From the NCBI RefSeq assembly GCF_015776785.2, contig NZ_LFMD02000003.1, forward strand, positions 1,197,765 to 1,261,764: 64,000 bases of DNA, read 5' to 3'. The notes below the pieces were generated by a model. The model had not been told where the DNA came from, did not search any database, and saw only the letters and a program-made list of their open reading frames with translations. The stretch comes from Kitasatospora sp. SUK 42 (lineage in GTDB: Bacteria > Actinomycetota > Actinomycetes > Streptomycetales > Streptomycetaceae). Of this stretch, positions 16,909 through 25,752 are shown piece after piece. The position numbers and the translations under genes are program-made. Each line of letters begins with the position of its first letter. Positions within the stretch are counted from its first letter, which is position 1.

Positions 16909-18507
16909 TCAGCCGGTGTAGGCGCCGAGGGTCCGGGTGAAGTCCAGCGGCTGCTGGACGATGCTGCTGCAGCTGGCGTCGGCGTTGCCCTTCGCGCCGC
17001 CGTCGCAGGCCTTGTCGCGGGTGCCGGACCACATGGACAGCCAGGCGAGGTGCTTGGTCGCCGCGAAGTCGGCGAGCTGCTTGGCGTCGGCCACGGTGAA
17101 GACCTCACTGGCGACGTCGTTGACACCGATCATCGGGGTGACCGCGACCTTGCGCCAGGCGGAGGCGTCGTCCAGCCCCAGCACGCTCTTGACCTGGGCC
17201 TGGGTGGCGGTGGCCGCCGCGATCGCGTACTTGCCCATCTGGCCCTGCGGGTTGGGGGCGACGCCGTCGCCGAAGTCCATGGCCATGATGTTGACGGCGC
17301 CGATCGAGACGCCGCCCGCCTTGGCGCCGGCGACCAGGTCGACGCCCTCCTGGGTCAGGCCGGAGGGCAGCGCGGGCAGGGTGAAGGAGACGTCGAGGGC
17401 CTTGCCCTTGGCGGCGGCGTTCTGCTGCAGCTGGGCGATGGCCTGGGCGCGGCGGGTGTTGGCGGCGGTGTTGGAGGTCGCGGCGCCCTCGACGTCGAAG
17501 TCGAGCCTGGTCACGCCGTACGCGTCGATCACCTTCTGGTAGGCGGCGGCCAGGTCGGCGGTCGAGCCGCAGGCGAGGGCCAGCTCGCTGCCGTTGGCGC
17601 CGCCGAAGGAGACCCGGACGTCGCCGCCGGCCGCCCGCAGCGCGCCGATCTGCGCGGCCACCGCGTCGGCGGACAGGTCGCTGACGCCGCCCCACTTGGG
17701 CACGCAGCCGCCGCCGGAGACCACGAAGGCGAGGTTGAAGTTCTTCACGCCGGTGGCCTTGGCGGTGGCGACCAGGTCGTAGGGCGGGTAGAGCGAGGTG
17801 TCGACGTACGGGGCGAAGCCGCCCCCGGCGCCGGCCGGGGGTACGGGCACACCGGTCGCCGTGGGGGTGACGGTCGGGGTGGGGGTCGGCGCCGGGGTGG
17901 TCGGCTTCGCGGTGGCGGTCGGACTGGGCGTCGCGGTGGCGGTGGGGGTGGGGGTCGCCGTGGCGGTCGCGGTCGCGGTCGGGGAGGCCGTCGCGGTCGG
18001 AGCGACGGTGGGGGTGGTGGTCGGACGCCCCGAGGGGGTGGGCGCGGTGCCGTCGCCGGCCTTGCAGGAGGCGTTGTTGATCAGGCAGTTGCCCGGCTCG
18101 GCCTGCGCGGCGCCCGAGCCCTGGGCGACGAAGCCGACCACCACGCTCTTGCCGGGGTCCAGCCGCTTGCTCCAGGCCTCCGGCTTGACCGTGACGTGCT
18201 GCCCCTCGGCGGTGAAGGTGGCGTTCCAGAGCGAGTCGATCCTGGCTCCGGCGGGCAGGTCGAAGCTGAGCGTCCAGTCCTCGATCGGGCTGCTGTCCGG
18301 GTTGGTGACCAGGTACTGGCCGGTGTAGCCGGAGTCCCAGCCGCTGGTCCGGCTGTAGACGGCGCCGAGCGAGGCGGCGCTGGCCGAGGTGGCGAACACC
18401 ACGACCCCACCCGCGACCACCGCGACGGCGACCGCGGAGGCCCCGATGATCGTGCCCTTGCGGCTGCGCCTGCGGCGGCCGGAGCGGCGGTTGGGCTGGG
18501 TGGTCAT
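16909..18507 (-). CDS. Secreted chitinase: CBM2 plus GH18
   Basis: 532 aa. A Tat- or Sec-type basic signal with one hydrophobic segment (residues 20-42) ends ATSASA. Residues about 45-140 are a CBM2-like domain with aromatic Trp residues and a C-terminal Cys pair. A Thr/Pro/Ala linker of about 70 residues follows. The last 300 residues are a GH18 domain with catalytic DFDVEG (D-x-D-x-E type), FGGANG earlier, and VNIMAMDFGDG for the fifth-strand motif. It would hydrolyse chitin outside the cell. I found no full DasR box upstream. Confidence 0.92.
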   Translation of the reverse strand: MTTQPNRRSGRRRRSRKGTIIGASAVAVAVVAGGVVVFATSASAASLGAVYSRTSGWDSGYTGQYLVTNPDSSPIEDWTLSFDLPAGARIDSLWNATFTAEGQHVTVKPEAWSKRLDPGKSVVVGFVAQGSGAAQAEPGNCLINNASCKAGDGTAPTPSGRPTTTPTVAPTATASPTATATATATPTPTATATPSPTATAKPTTPAPTPTPTVTPTATGVPVPPAGAGGGFAPYVDTSLYPPYDLVATAKATGVKNFNLAFVVSGGGCVPKWGGVSDLSADAVAAQIGALRAAGGDVRVSFGGANGSELALACGSTADLAAAYQKVIDAYGVTRLDFDVEGAATSNTAANTRRAQAIAQLQQNAAAKGKALDVSFTLPALPSGLTQEGVDLVAGAKAGGVSIGAVNIMAMDFGDGVAPNPQGQMGKYAIAAATATQAQVKSVLGLDDASAWRKVAVTPMIGVNDVASEVFTVADAKQLADFAATKHLAWLSMWSGTRDKACDGGAKGNADASCSSIVQQPLDFTRTLGAYTG

Positions 18508-18676
18508 GGCGCGTTACCTCCGCGGGTGCCTTCGGTCGGCCGCCGTCGGCACGGGCGTGCACGGGCACGGGTGCGTACGGACGGGCGGTCGGCCCGGCTC
18601 GGTCGAGTGACCGGCGGAAGCGACGCTAGCGGCGTCGAAGGGGCCCGGACGGCGTGCTGAGCGAGGGGTAGAACTC

Positions 18677-18704
18677 CCTTAGGCCGCAGTTAAGGAACCT
18701 GCGG
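18677..18704. promoter_or_regulatory. Overlapping inverted repeats upstream of chitinase
   Basis: CCTTA/TAAGG (18677-18681 and 18691-18695) and CCGCAG/CTGCGG (18684-18689 and 18699-18704) interleave about 170-200 bases upstream of the chitinase start and 42-69 bases past the kinase stop. It could be an operator for the chitinase or a weak terminator for the two-component operon; the sequence does not decide. Confidence 0.3.
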
Positions 18705-18745
18705 AAGTCGACCGGCGGGCCGGGGTGCCGGAGGCCGACCGGCCC

Positions 18746-20179
18746 TCACTTCGGGAACAGCGCGCCCCGCGTCCGCCGCCGTCCGGCCCGGACGGGCGCC
18801 GCCTCCTCCGGCCGGGTGCGCAGCCGCATCCGGGTCTCGGCGCCGCCGAGCACGGCGGAGCGCCCGAGCACCAGGTCGCCGCCGGTGGACTCGGCGAGCT
18901 TGCGGACGATGTCCAGCCCGAGGCCGGTGGAGCCCTCCCCGCCGTGGCCCTCGCCGCGCTTGAGGGCGGCGGCCGGGTCGCTGTAGCCCGGTCCGGCGTC
19001 GCCGACCAGCACGATCACCGAGCGGTCGGTGGCCAGCACGTCCACCGAGAAGGCGGTGCCGACGGCGGTGTGGCGGAAGACGTTGCCCAGCAGCGCGTCG
19101 ACGGCGGCGGCCAGGTCCCCACGCTGGACCGGTACGGGCGCGGGCCGTTCGGCGCCGGCCAGCTGCCAGCGGCGGCCCTCGTCCTCGGCCAGCGCGGACC
19201 AGAAGCCGACCCGCTCCCGGATCACCTCGGCGGCGTCGCAGCCGACCGCGACGGCGGGCGCGTCCTCGGGGGCGCGGCGGGCGGAGCGGATGATCTGGTC
19301 GACCTCGCGCTCCAGCTGGGCCACCGCGTGCCGGGTGGCGTCGGCCGCGTCGCCGTCGCCGAGCGAGGCGGCGTTGAGCCGCAGCACGGTGAGCGGGGTG
19401 CGCAGCCGGTGCGACAGGTCGGCGGCCAGTTCCCTTTCGGCGGCGACGAGTTGGACCACCCGGTCGGCCATGGTGTTGAACGCCTGGCCGGCCTCGCGCA
19501 GTTCCTCGGGGCTGCCGTCGACCTGCTCGCCCTCCACCGGGACCCGTACCGCGAGGTTCCCGGCGCCGAGCTCGCGGGCGGCGGCGGCGAGCCGGCTGGC
19601 GGAGGCGACGATCCGGTTGCCCATCCGGTCGGCGACCAGCACCGAGATGGCGACCAGGCCGAGCGCGACCGCGGAGAGCACCAGCCAGGCGGTGGACACG
19701 CCCCGGGTGAGGTCGCTCTCGGCGACGAACACCTCGACCACGGCGGTGCGTCCGGTGTCCACCGCGACGGGCTGGAGCAGCGCGTAGCCGCCGGGCACCG
19801 CGACGGTGAAGGCGCGTCCCTGTCCGGCGGCGGTGGCCACGTCCCCGGCGGCGGCCCGCCCCTCCCCGATCACGGGGCCGTCGGGTCCGCCGCGGCTCGG
19901 CGTTCCGGCGGGTGCCGGCAGCAGGTGGACCGCCATCCGCCCCTGCGCCCCCGCGTCGGTGCTGGCCAGGGCCCGGCTGATGGCGTCCTGGTCGGTGGTG
20001 ATGGCCAGCGCCGGGCCGAGTGCGGCGGCCTGCCGCTCGGCGGCGATGAACCCCCGGTCCCGGGCGGTCTGTTGGACCATCATCCCGAGCGGGATGAGGA
20101 AGGCCAGCGCGACCATGGTCGTCCCGGCGACGGCCGCCTTGATCAGGGCCCAGCGCAGCGAGCGTCCGAACCGCCTCAT
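18746..20179 (-). CDS. Two-component sensor histidine kinase
   Basis: 477 aa. TM1 (about residues 13-35) and TM2 (about 165-187) enclose a 130-residue extracellular sensor region. HAMP follows (ADRMGNRIVASASRL). The phosphoacceptor is His in ADLSHRLRTPLTVLRLNA, and the ATPase shows the N box GNVFRHT, G1 DAGPGYSD and G2 GSTGLGLDIVRKLAE. Its ATG overlaps the response-regulator stop by 4 bases (ATGA), so the pair is translationally coupled. The stimulus is unknown; the sensor region has no recognisable fold by eye. Confidence 0.93.
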   Translation of the reverse strand: MRRFGRSLRWALIKAAVAGTTMVALAFLIPLGMMVQQTARDRGFIAAERQAAALGPALAITTDQDAISRALASTDAGAQGRMAVHLLPAPAGTPSRGGPDGPVIGEGRAAAGDVATAAGQGRAFTVAVPGGYALLQPVAVDTGRTAVVEVFVAESDLTRGVSTAWLVLSAVALGLVAISVLVADRMGNRIVASASRLAAAARELGAGNLAVRVPVEGEQVDGSPEELREAGQAFNTMADRVVQLVAAERELAADLSHRLRTPLTVLRLNAASLGDGDAADATRHAVAQLEREVDQIIRSARRAPEDAPAVAVGCDAAEVIRERVGFWSALAEDEGRRWQLAGAERPAPVPVQRGDLAAAVDALLGNVFRHTAVGTAFSVDVLATDRSVIVLVGDAGPGYSDPAAALKRGEGHGGEGSTGLGLDIVRKLAESTGGDLVLGRSAVLGGAETRMRLRTRPEEAAPVRAGRRRTRGALFPK

Positions 20180-20880
20180 GTCCGGTGCTCCGCGAGGCCC
20201 CCGGCGGCCTCCAACCGGACTCCGACGCCCCGGACGGTGTGCAGGTAGCGGGGGCTGGAGGCGGTCTCGCCGAGTTTGCGGCGCAGCCAGGAGAGGTGGA
20301 CGTCGATGGTCTGGTCGCCGCCGTAGGTCTGCTGCCAGACCTCGGCGAGGATCTCCTTGCGCGGCACCACCACGCCGGGCCGGGCGGCCAGGAAGGCCAG
20401 CAGGTCGAACTCACGCCGGGTCAGGTCGAGCAGCCGCCCGTCCAGCACGGCCTCGCGCCGCTGGATGTCGATGGCCAGGCCGCCGACCCTCAGCACCTGG
20501 GCGACGGGGGCCATGCCGCCGCTGAGCCGGCGCAGCACGGCGGCCATACGGGCACTCAGATGTTCTCCGGAGAAAGGTTTCACCAGATAGTCGTCGGCCC
20601 CGTCGTTGAGCAGCCGGACGATCTCGGCCTCGTCGTCCCGGGCCGTGGAGATGATCACCGGCACGTTGGTCAGCCCCCGGATCATCTTGAGCGCCTCGCT
20701 GCCGTCCAGGTCGGGCAGGCCCAGGTCGAGGATCACCAGGTCGCAGCCGACCTGCGCGACCTCCCGCAGCGCCTCCAGGGCCGTACCCACACTGCGGACG
20801 GCGTGACCGGTGTCGGTCAGGTGGCGGATGAGGGCGGAGCGTACGAAGGGGTCGTCCTCGACCACGAGCACTGTTGCCAT
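20176..20880 (-). CDS. OmpR-family response regulator
   Basis: 234 aa. The receiver domain has VVEDDPF, phospho-Asp in DLVILDLGLPDLDG, Thr in ISTARDD and Lys in YLVKPFSGEHL. The C-terminal winged helix is of the OmpR type (LDLTRREFDLLAFLA and TIDVHLSWLRRKLGE, then HTVRGVGVRLE). It is the first gene of the two-gene operon with the kinase and is divergent from the Thr-rich secreted protein at 21005, which is a candidate target because they share a 124-base promoter region. Confidence 0.95.
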   Translation of the reverse strand: MATVLVVEDDPFVRSALIRHLTDTGHAVRSVGTALEALREVAQVGCDLVILDLGLPDLDGSEALKMIRGLTNVPVIISTARDDEAEIVRLLNDGADDYLVKPFSGEHLSARMAAVLRRLSGGMAPVAQVLRVGGLAIDIQRREAVLDGRLLDLTRREFDLLAFLAARPGVVVPRKEILAEVWQQTYGGDQTIDVHLSWLRRKLGETASSPRYLHTVRGVGVRLEAAGGLAEHRT

Positions 20881-21004
20881 GGGCCTGCACGGTACGCCAT
20901 CGGCAGGCAGTGGTCTGTACCTCGGGGGTCGGTGCGGACCAGGTCCGGACATTGTGCAACTGCCCTGCTGAATAGGTGGGGTGCCGTTCCCGGGCGGGCG
21001 GGAG

Positions 21005-21607
<603 letters not shown>

Positions 21608-21614
21608 GGCCGCG

Positions 21615-22157
21615 TCACCAGCCTTCGAACGGCACGTACCCCGGCAGGTACGGCCCCGCGTACCCGGCCCGGTCGACCAGGGTGTGCCTGGTCCCGCCGG
21701 GCACCCCGATGGCGGCCAGCACCACCGAGCCGAACCGGTCCCGCATCTCGTACGGCTCGGCCAGCGACAGCGCGCCCCGGTCCACCGCGTAGTCGTACGC
21801 GTAGTAGACGTCCGGCACGCCGACCGCGAGGTCCAGCACCCCGTCCCCGTGCCGGTCCAGGTGCGCGGCCAGCTCCCGGCCGCGCGGGCCGATCACCTGC
21901 ACCGGCGAGGTCAGCACGATCCGCGTCCCGGGCGCGGCCAGCACGTACGAGACCGTCTCCGGATCGCCCGTCTCCGGACCGGCGTACGCGGTACAGCGCA
22001 GCCCGAGCGCGGCGCAGTAGCGGCGGGCCGCCCGCTCGGCGTCGCCGACCGCGAAGACCACCGCGTCGGCGCGGCCCATCGGCAGCGGATCCGGCTCCCC
22101 CGCCCCTTCGGCCAGGCCCGCGGCGAGCAGGACGGATTCGACGGCGGTCTCGGTCAT
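21615..22157 (-). pseudogene. 4-hydroxyphenylpyruvate dioxygenase, N-terminal domain only
   Basis: 180 aa ending in TGA at 21615. It matches the first half of Streptomyces HPPD (about 380 aa): MGRADAVVFAVGDAERAARR, YVLAAPGTRIVLTSP, HGDGVLDLAVGVPD, EPYEMRDRFGSVVLAAI and HTLVDRAGYAGPYLPGY. The open frame stops exactly at the linker after the first VOC domain, before the two His and one Glu that bind catalytic iron, so it cannot be an active dioxygenase. The secreted-protein gene ends 7 bases away, replacing the expected C-terminal half. GGGAGG precedes ATG 22157, so the stub may still be translated. The facing Lrp gene is the usual HPPD neighbour. Confidence 0.8.
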
Positions 22158-22348
22158 GACGGCCTCCCGGTAGGCGTACGGACCACCCGTCACCCGGGGT
22201 GGGGGCCCGGGCACGGGATCGTGGCTGGAGGGTGGCGCCGAGCCGACCGGAGCGCAACTGTTCCGTTTCCTCCTGGTCAAGCTGTGCCACGAAGCGGGAG
22301 AATCGGCGGCACCGCTGTACAGAATGCCCACCGGAGGACGCAGCCGCG

Positions 22349-22906
22349 ATGCCCCCCGCCCACTCCCCGAGCACGCCCGGCTCGCCCAACTCCCCCGCCC
22401 CACAGGCCGTTTCCACCACCCCCGCGGGCGGAGGGAACGACACCATCGACGCCCTGGACGGCCGGCTGATCCGGCTGCTGGCGGAGGAGCCCCGGATCGG
22501 GGTGCTGGAGTGCTCGCGCCGGCTCCAGGTCGCCCGGGGCACGGTGCAGGCCCGGCTGGACCGGTTGCAGGCCAAGGGCGTGATCGGCGGCTTCGGCCCG
22601 GAGGTGGACCCGGCGGCGATCGGCTACCCGGTGACGGCCTTCGCCACCCTGGAGATCTCCCAGGGCCAGGGCGCGGACGTCCGGGCGCACCTGGCGCGCG
22701 TGCCGGAGGTGCTGGAGCTGCACACGATCACCGGGATCGGGGACATGCTGGTGCGGATCGTGGCCCGTTCCAACGCCGACCTGCAACGGGTGCTCGACCG
22801 GGTGGTGGGCTTCGACGGGATCGTCCGCTCCTCCACCGCGATCGTGCTGGAGAACCCGGTACCGTACCGGATCCTGCCGCTGGTCGACCAGGCAGCCGCC
22901 GAGTAG
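22349..22906 (+). CDS. Lrp/AsnC family transcriptional regulator
   Basis: 185 aa from ATG 22349. After a Pro/Ser-rich N-terminus, residues about 38-90 form the AsnC winged helix-turn-helix (IDALDGRLIRLLAEEPRIGV, then CSRRLQVARGTVQARLDRL), followed by a RAM/ligand domain (VTAFATLEISQGQGADVR, HTITGIGDMLVRIVARS). It is divergent from hppD, the arrangement seen in Streptomyces where an AsnC-type protein adjoins the tyrosine-degradation gene. GGAGG lies 13 bases before the ATG, so a slightly later start is possible. Confidence 0.92.
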   Translation: MPPAHSPSTPGSPNSPAPQAVSTTPAGGGNDTIDALDGRLIRLLAEEPRIGVLECSRRLQVARGTVQARLDRLQAKGVIGGFGPEVDPAAIGYPVTAFATLEISQGQGADVRAHLARVPEVLELHTITGIGDMLVRIVARSNADLQRVLDRVVGFDGIVRSSTAIVLENPVPYRILPLVDQAAAE

Positions 22907-23058
22907 GACGGTCCATCGGGCGCCACGCGCCGATTCGGCATAGGCACGGGGGCCCGTCGGCCGCAAGATTTATGTATGAACGTTGCACTATTTCTCTCGC
23001 CGCGCGTCGGAGCACTGATACCCGGTCCTTCCGCACCCGCCGCCCGGGTGACCTCCGC

Positions 23059-23829
23059 ATGACCACCACCCTCGCGGCGGACGGCACCGCCCCCACCCTC
23101 ATCACCTCCGCGCAGCGCGCCCTGCGCCTGCTGGCGGCGGCCGCCCACTACCCCAAGGGCGCCACCGCGAAGCAGCTCGCCCGGGACACCGGCCTCGCCC
23201 TGGGCACCACCTACCACCTGCTGCGCACCCTGGTGCACGACCGCTACCTGGAGCGGCGGGCCGGCCACTACGTGACCGGCCCCGCGGTCTCCGGGCTGGC
23301 GCGGGAGGAGTGCCCGGCGGCGGGCCGGGCCCGGCTCAACACCCTGCTGGGCACGCTCGCCGACGAGCTCTCCGCCGCCGTCTACTTCTCCTGGTACCGC
23401 GCCGGCGAGGTGGAGCTGGTCGGCGCGGCCGAGGCCCCCGGCGCGCCGCTGATCGACCGGAACCGGTGGCGGGCCGGCGCGCACGCCCACGCTGCGGGCA
23501 AGACCCTGCTGGCCCTGATGACCGCCGAGGAGCGCCGGGACCACCTGGCCCGCTACCCGATGGTGCCGTTCACCCCGTACACCCTGAGGGATCCGGAGCA
23601 CCTGCCGATGCTGTCCCGTCAGGGCCCGCGGCACGCCACCCCGATCACCCAGTTCCAGGAGTACTCGCTCGACGCGGCGGGCGCGGCGGTGCCGATCGTC
23701 GCGGGCAACGGCATCGGCGCCGTCTCGATCTCGCTGCCGATGGCCCAGGCCCACCGCCTGGCCGGGATCGCCTCCCAGCTGCGGACCAGACTGGCCGACG
23801 ACTTCGCCTGGGTGGCCTTCGGCATCTGA
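23059..23829 (+). CDS. IclR family transcriptional regulator
   Basis: 256 aa. The N-terminal helix-turn-helix (SAQRALRLLAAAAHYPKGAT, then QLARDTGLALGTTYHLLRTL) is followed by an IclR effector domain (HAHAAGKTLLALMTAEER, GAAVPIVAGNGIGAVSISLP). The upstream segment 22965-23000 is A/T-rich and contains AACGTT flanked by partial symmetry, a possible autoregulatory site. The start ATG 23059 is inside CTCCGCATGACC with no strong ribosome site. Convergent with the Lon-like protease gene. Confidence 0.9.
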   Translation: MTTTLAADGTAPTLITSAQRALRLLAAAAHYPKGATAKQLARDTGLALGTTYHLLRTLVHDRYLERRAGHYVTGPAVSGLAREECPAAGRARLNTLLGTLADELSAAVYFSWYRAGEVELVGAAEAPGAPLIDRNRWRAGAHAHAAGKTLLALMTAEERRDHLARYPMVPFTPYTLRDPEHLPMLSRQGPRHATPITQFQEYSLDAAGAAVPIVAGNGIGAVSISLPMAQAHRLAGIASQLRTRLADDFAWVAFGI

Positions 23830-23868
23830 CCCGTCCGCCGGGCGGGGCGGCCTACCCGGTCCACCGGC

Positions 23869-23884
23869 GCCGGGCACGCCCGGC
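23869..23884. terminator. Hairpin between convergent iclR and Lon-like genes
   Basis: GCCGGG-CACG-CCCGGC sits between the stop codons at 23829 and 23899. It is short and lacks a T tract, so its terminator role is only suggested by the convergent setting. Confidence 0.35.
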
Positions 23885-23898
23885 CCGGGCGGAGCCGG

Positions 23899-24705
23899 TC
23901 AGCAGCTGGGGACGCTGCCGCCGCTCCTCAGCGCCTCCAGCGCCGAGACCGACTCGGCCAGCGTGCCGACCGGCACCAGCCGCAGCGTCCCGGGCGTGTT
24001 CACCTTGGCGTCCGAGCACTCGTCCTTGGGCAGCAGGAACACCGTCGCGCCGTCCCGGGCGGCCGCCTGGGTCTTCAGCGGGACGCCGCCCACCGGGCCG
24101 ACGGTGCCGTCCTTGTCGATGGTGCCGGTGCCGGCGATCTTGAGCCCGCCGGTGAGGTCGCCGCCCTTGCCGTCGCCGGAGAGCTTGTCGACGATGCCCA
24201 GCGCCAGCATCTGCCCGGCGCTCGGGCCGCCCACGTCGCCGAGGTCGACCTTGACCTTCACCTGGTCCGGCGAGAGGTGGAGGAAGTTCAGCGCGGCCGC
24301 GGTGGCGCTGTCCTGCGACTCGGCCATCTGCTGGGCCGTCTCCTCCTCGGCCTTGGCGGGGCTGTCCTGCGGGTACACCGTCTCGGTCGGGCGCACCGCC
24401 TCCTTGGGGTCGAACCAGGCCTTCATGGCCCGCCAGAAGGTGGTCCGCTGGTCCGGGTTGGTCGCCGTGATGGTGACCATCCGCAGCTCGCCCTCGGTGG
24501 TGCGCAGCGGCGCGCCGATGATGGTGAGCACCGGCCGGTCCTCGTAGGCGCCCAGGGTGTCCGCGGTCATGCCCGGCCAGGTGACCGTGTACGGCAGCGG
24601 GACGAAGGCGGCCACGCCGAACAGCGCGGCGACCAGCACCCCGCAGAGCGCGAGCGCGCGGGTGCGCGGGGAGGTGAGGGCCTTGGGCAGCTTGGAGTCG
24701 GACAC
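23899..24705 (-). CDS. Lon-like (S16/YlbL-type) secreted serine protease lacking PDZ
   Basis: 268 aa from GTG 24705. One N-terminal TM (LALCGVLVAALFGVAAFV) anchors an outside domain. The C-terminal S16 domain has the catalytic Ser in DVGGPSAGQMLALGI and Lys in VGGVPLKTQAAARDG. YlbL-type proteins are normally about 340-350 aa with a PDZ domain between the N-terminal region and the protease; here AESQDSATAAALNF runs almost directly into VKVKVDLGDVGGPSAG, leaving no room for PDZ. Convergent with the iclR gene. Confidence 0.88.
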   Translation of the reverse strand: MSDSKLPKALTSPRTRALALCGVLVAALFGVAAFVPLPYTVTWPGMTADTLGAYEDRPVLTIIGAPLRTTEGELRMVTITATNPDQRTTFWRAMKAWFDPKEAVRPTETVYPQDSPAKAEEETAQQMAESQDSATAAALNFLHLSPDQVKVKVDLGDVGGPSAGQMLALGIVDKLSGDGKGGDLTGGLKIAGTGTIDKDGTVGPVGGVPLKTQAAARDGATVFLLPKDECSDAKVNTPGTLRLVPVGTLAESVSALEALRSGGSVPSC

Positions 24706-24743
24706 AGGGGAATCCAAACACACCCGACACCACCCGTGTCGCG

Positions 24744-25394
24744 CTACCTCAGGGCGTCGGCCACCTCGGTCGCCGCCTCCACCACCCGGGGGCCGACCCG
24801 CTCGGGCACCAGTCCGCTGAGCATCACCACGCCGACGCTGCCCTCGATGCCGCTCAGCCCGAGCAGCGCGGCGGCGGCCCCGCTGGCCCCGGACTGCTCC
24901 TCCGCACGGGTGATGACGAAGCCCTGCTCGGGTCTGCGCTGGCTGGGGAAGGCTCGCGCCTCCAGGATCGCCCGGCCGGCCGCGCTCTCGGTGAGCGGGT
25001 GGCGCAGACCGGTCCGGTAGGCGACGTGGAAGTCGGTCCAGCTGGGCTCGACCACGGCGACGGCCAGCGCCTCGTTGCCGTCCACCAGGGTCAGGTGGGC
25101 GGTGGCGCCGAGGTCCTCGGCCAGGCTGCGCAGGGCGGGCAGCGCGGCCTCGCGCAGCAGCGGGTGCACCCGGTGCGCCAGCCGCAGCACGCCGAGGCCG
25201 ACCCGGGCGCGGCCGCCGATGTCCCGGCGGACCAGGCCGTGCTGCTCCAGGGTCGCGAGCAGCCGGTAGACGACGGTGCGGTTGACGGCCAGCCGGGCGG
25301 CCAGTTCGGTGACGGTCAGCCCGCGCTCGGAGTCGGCGAGGAGCTTGAGCACCCGCACGCCGCGGTCCAGGGTCTGGGAGGTCTCGGCAGTCAC
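24744..25394 (-). CDS. IclR family transcriptional regulator
   Basis: 216 aa from GTG 25394, with GGAAAGGA 8 bases upstream; the frame extends to 25604 but that part is low-complexity. Helix-turn-helix: LKLLADSERGLTVTELAARL and VNRTVVYRLLATLEQHGLV. Effector domain: ATAHLTLVDGNEALAVAVVE and TESAAGRAILEARA. It is shorter than typical IclR proteins (about 250 aa), the last helix being trimmed. It lies just upstream of the Lon-like gene in the same direction with a 38-base gap. Confidence 0.88.
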   Translation of the reverse strand: MTAETSQTLDRGVRVLKLLADSERGLTVTELAARLAVNRTVVYRLLATLEQHGLVRRDIGGRARVGLGVLRLAHRVHPLLREAALPALRSLAEDLGATAHLTLVDGNEALAVAVVEPSWTDFHVAYRTGLRHPLTESAAGRAILEARAFPSQRRPEQGFVITRAEEQSGASGAAAALLGLSGIEGSVGVVMLSGLVPERVGPRVVEAATEVADALR

Positions 25395-25752
25395 GACGGG
25401 CAATCCTTTCCGCGGCGCTCGCGGGCGGGCGGCGCCGGTCCAAGGTCGGTGTCGCGCGCAGGTGGGGGTGGCCGCGCTCGGCCCGTACGGCGTCGTCCTT
25501 GACGGTCGCACGGTCCTGCGGAGCCCGTCCCCGGGGGTCGCCCGGCGGGAAGAGCGTGGGGGAAAGCTAGTGAAGGAACTGTCGCGGCGGAAGTGCTTGT
25601 CCAAAATTCGGGCGCGATCGCCACCCGCACTGCCGGGAATTACGGACGAATGCTCCCAATTCGCCCATCGGATCGGAGCAGGGGTTCGACCACGGTCCGA
25701 TGTCCGGACACCCGGGGCCGGACGGACCGGATGCGGCCCGCCCGGCCGGTGG
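25395..25752. other. 358-base intergenic region upstream of iclR
   Basis: No gene seen. It contains the 3' flank of the helicase gene and the iclR promoter. TTGGAC in minus orientation (about 25600) within a more A/T-rich patch is the best -35 candidate; no matching -10 is clear. Confidence 0.3.

Noticed and set aside
18508..18745. DasR box upstream of chitinase
   Set aside because: No TGGTCTAGACCA-like site; only unrelated inverted repeats.
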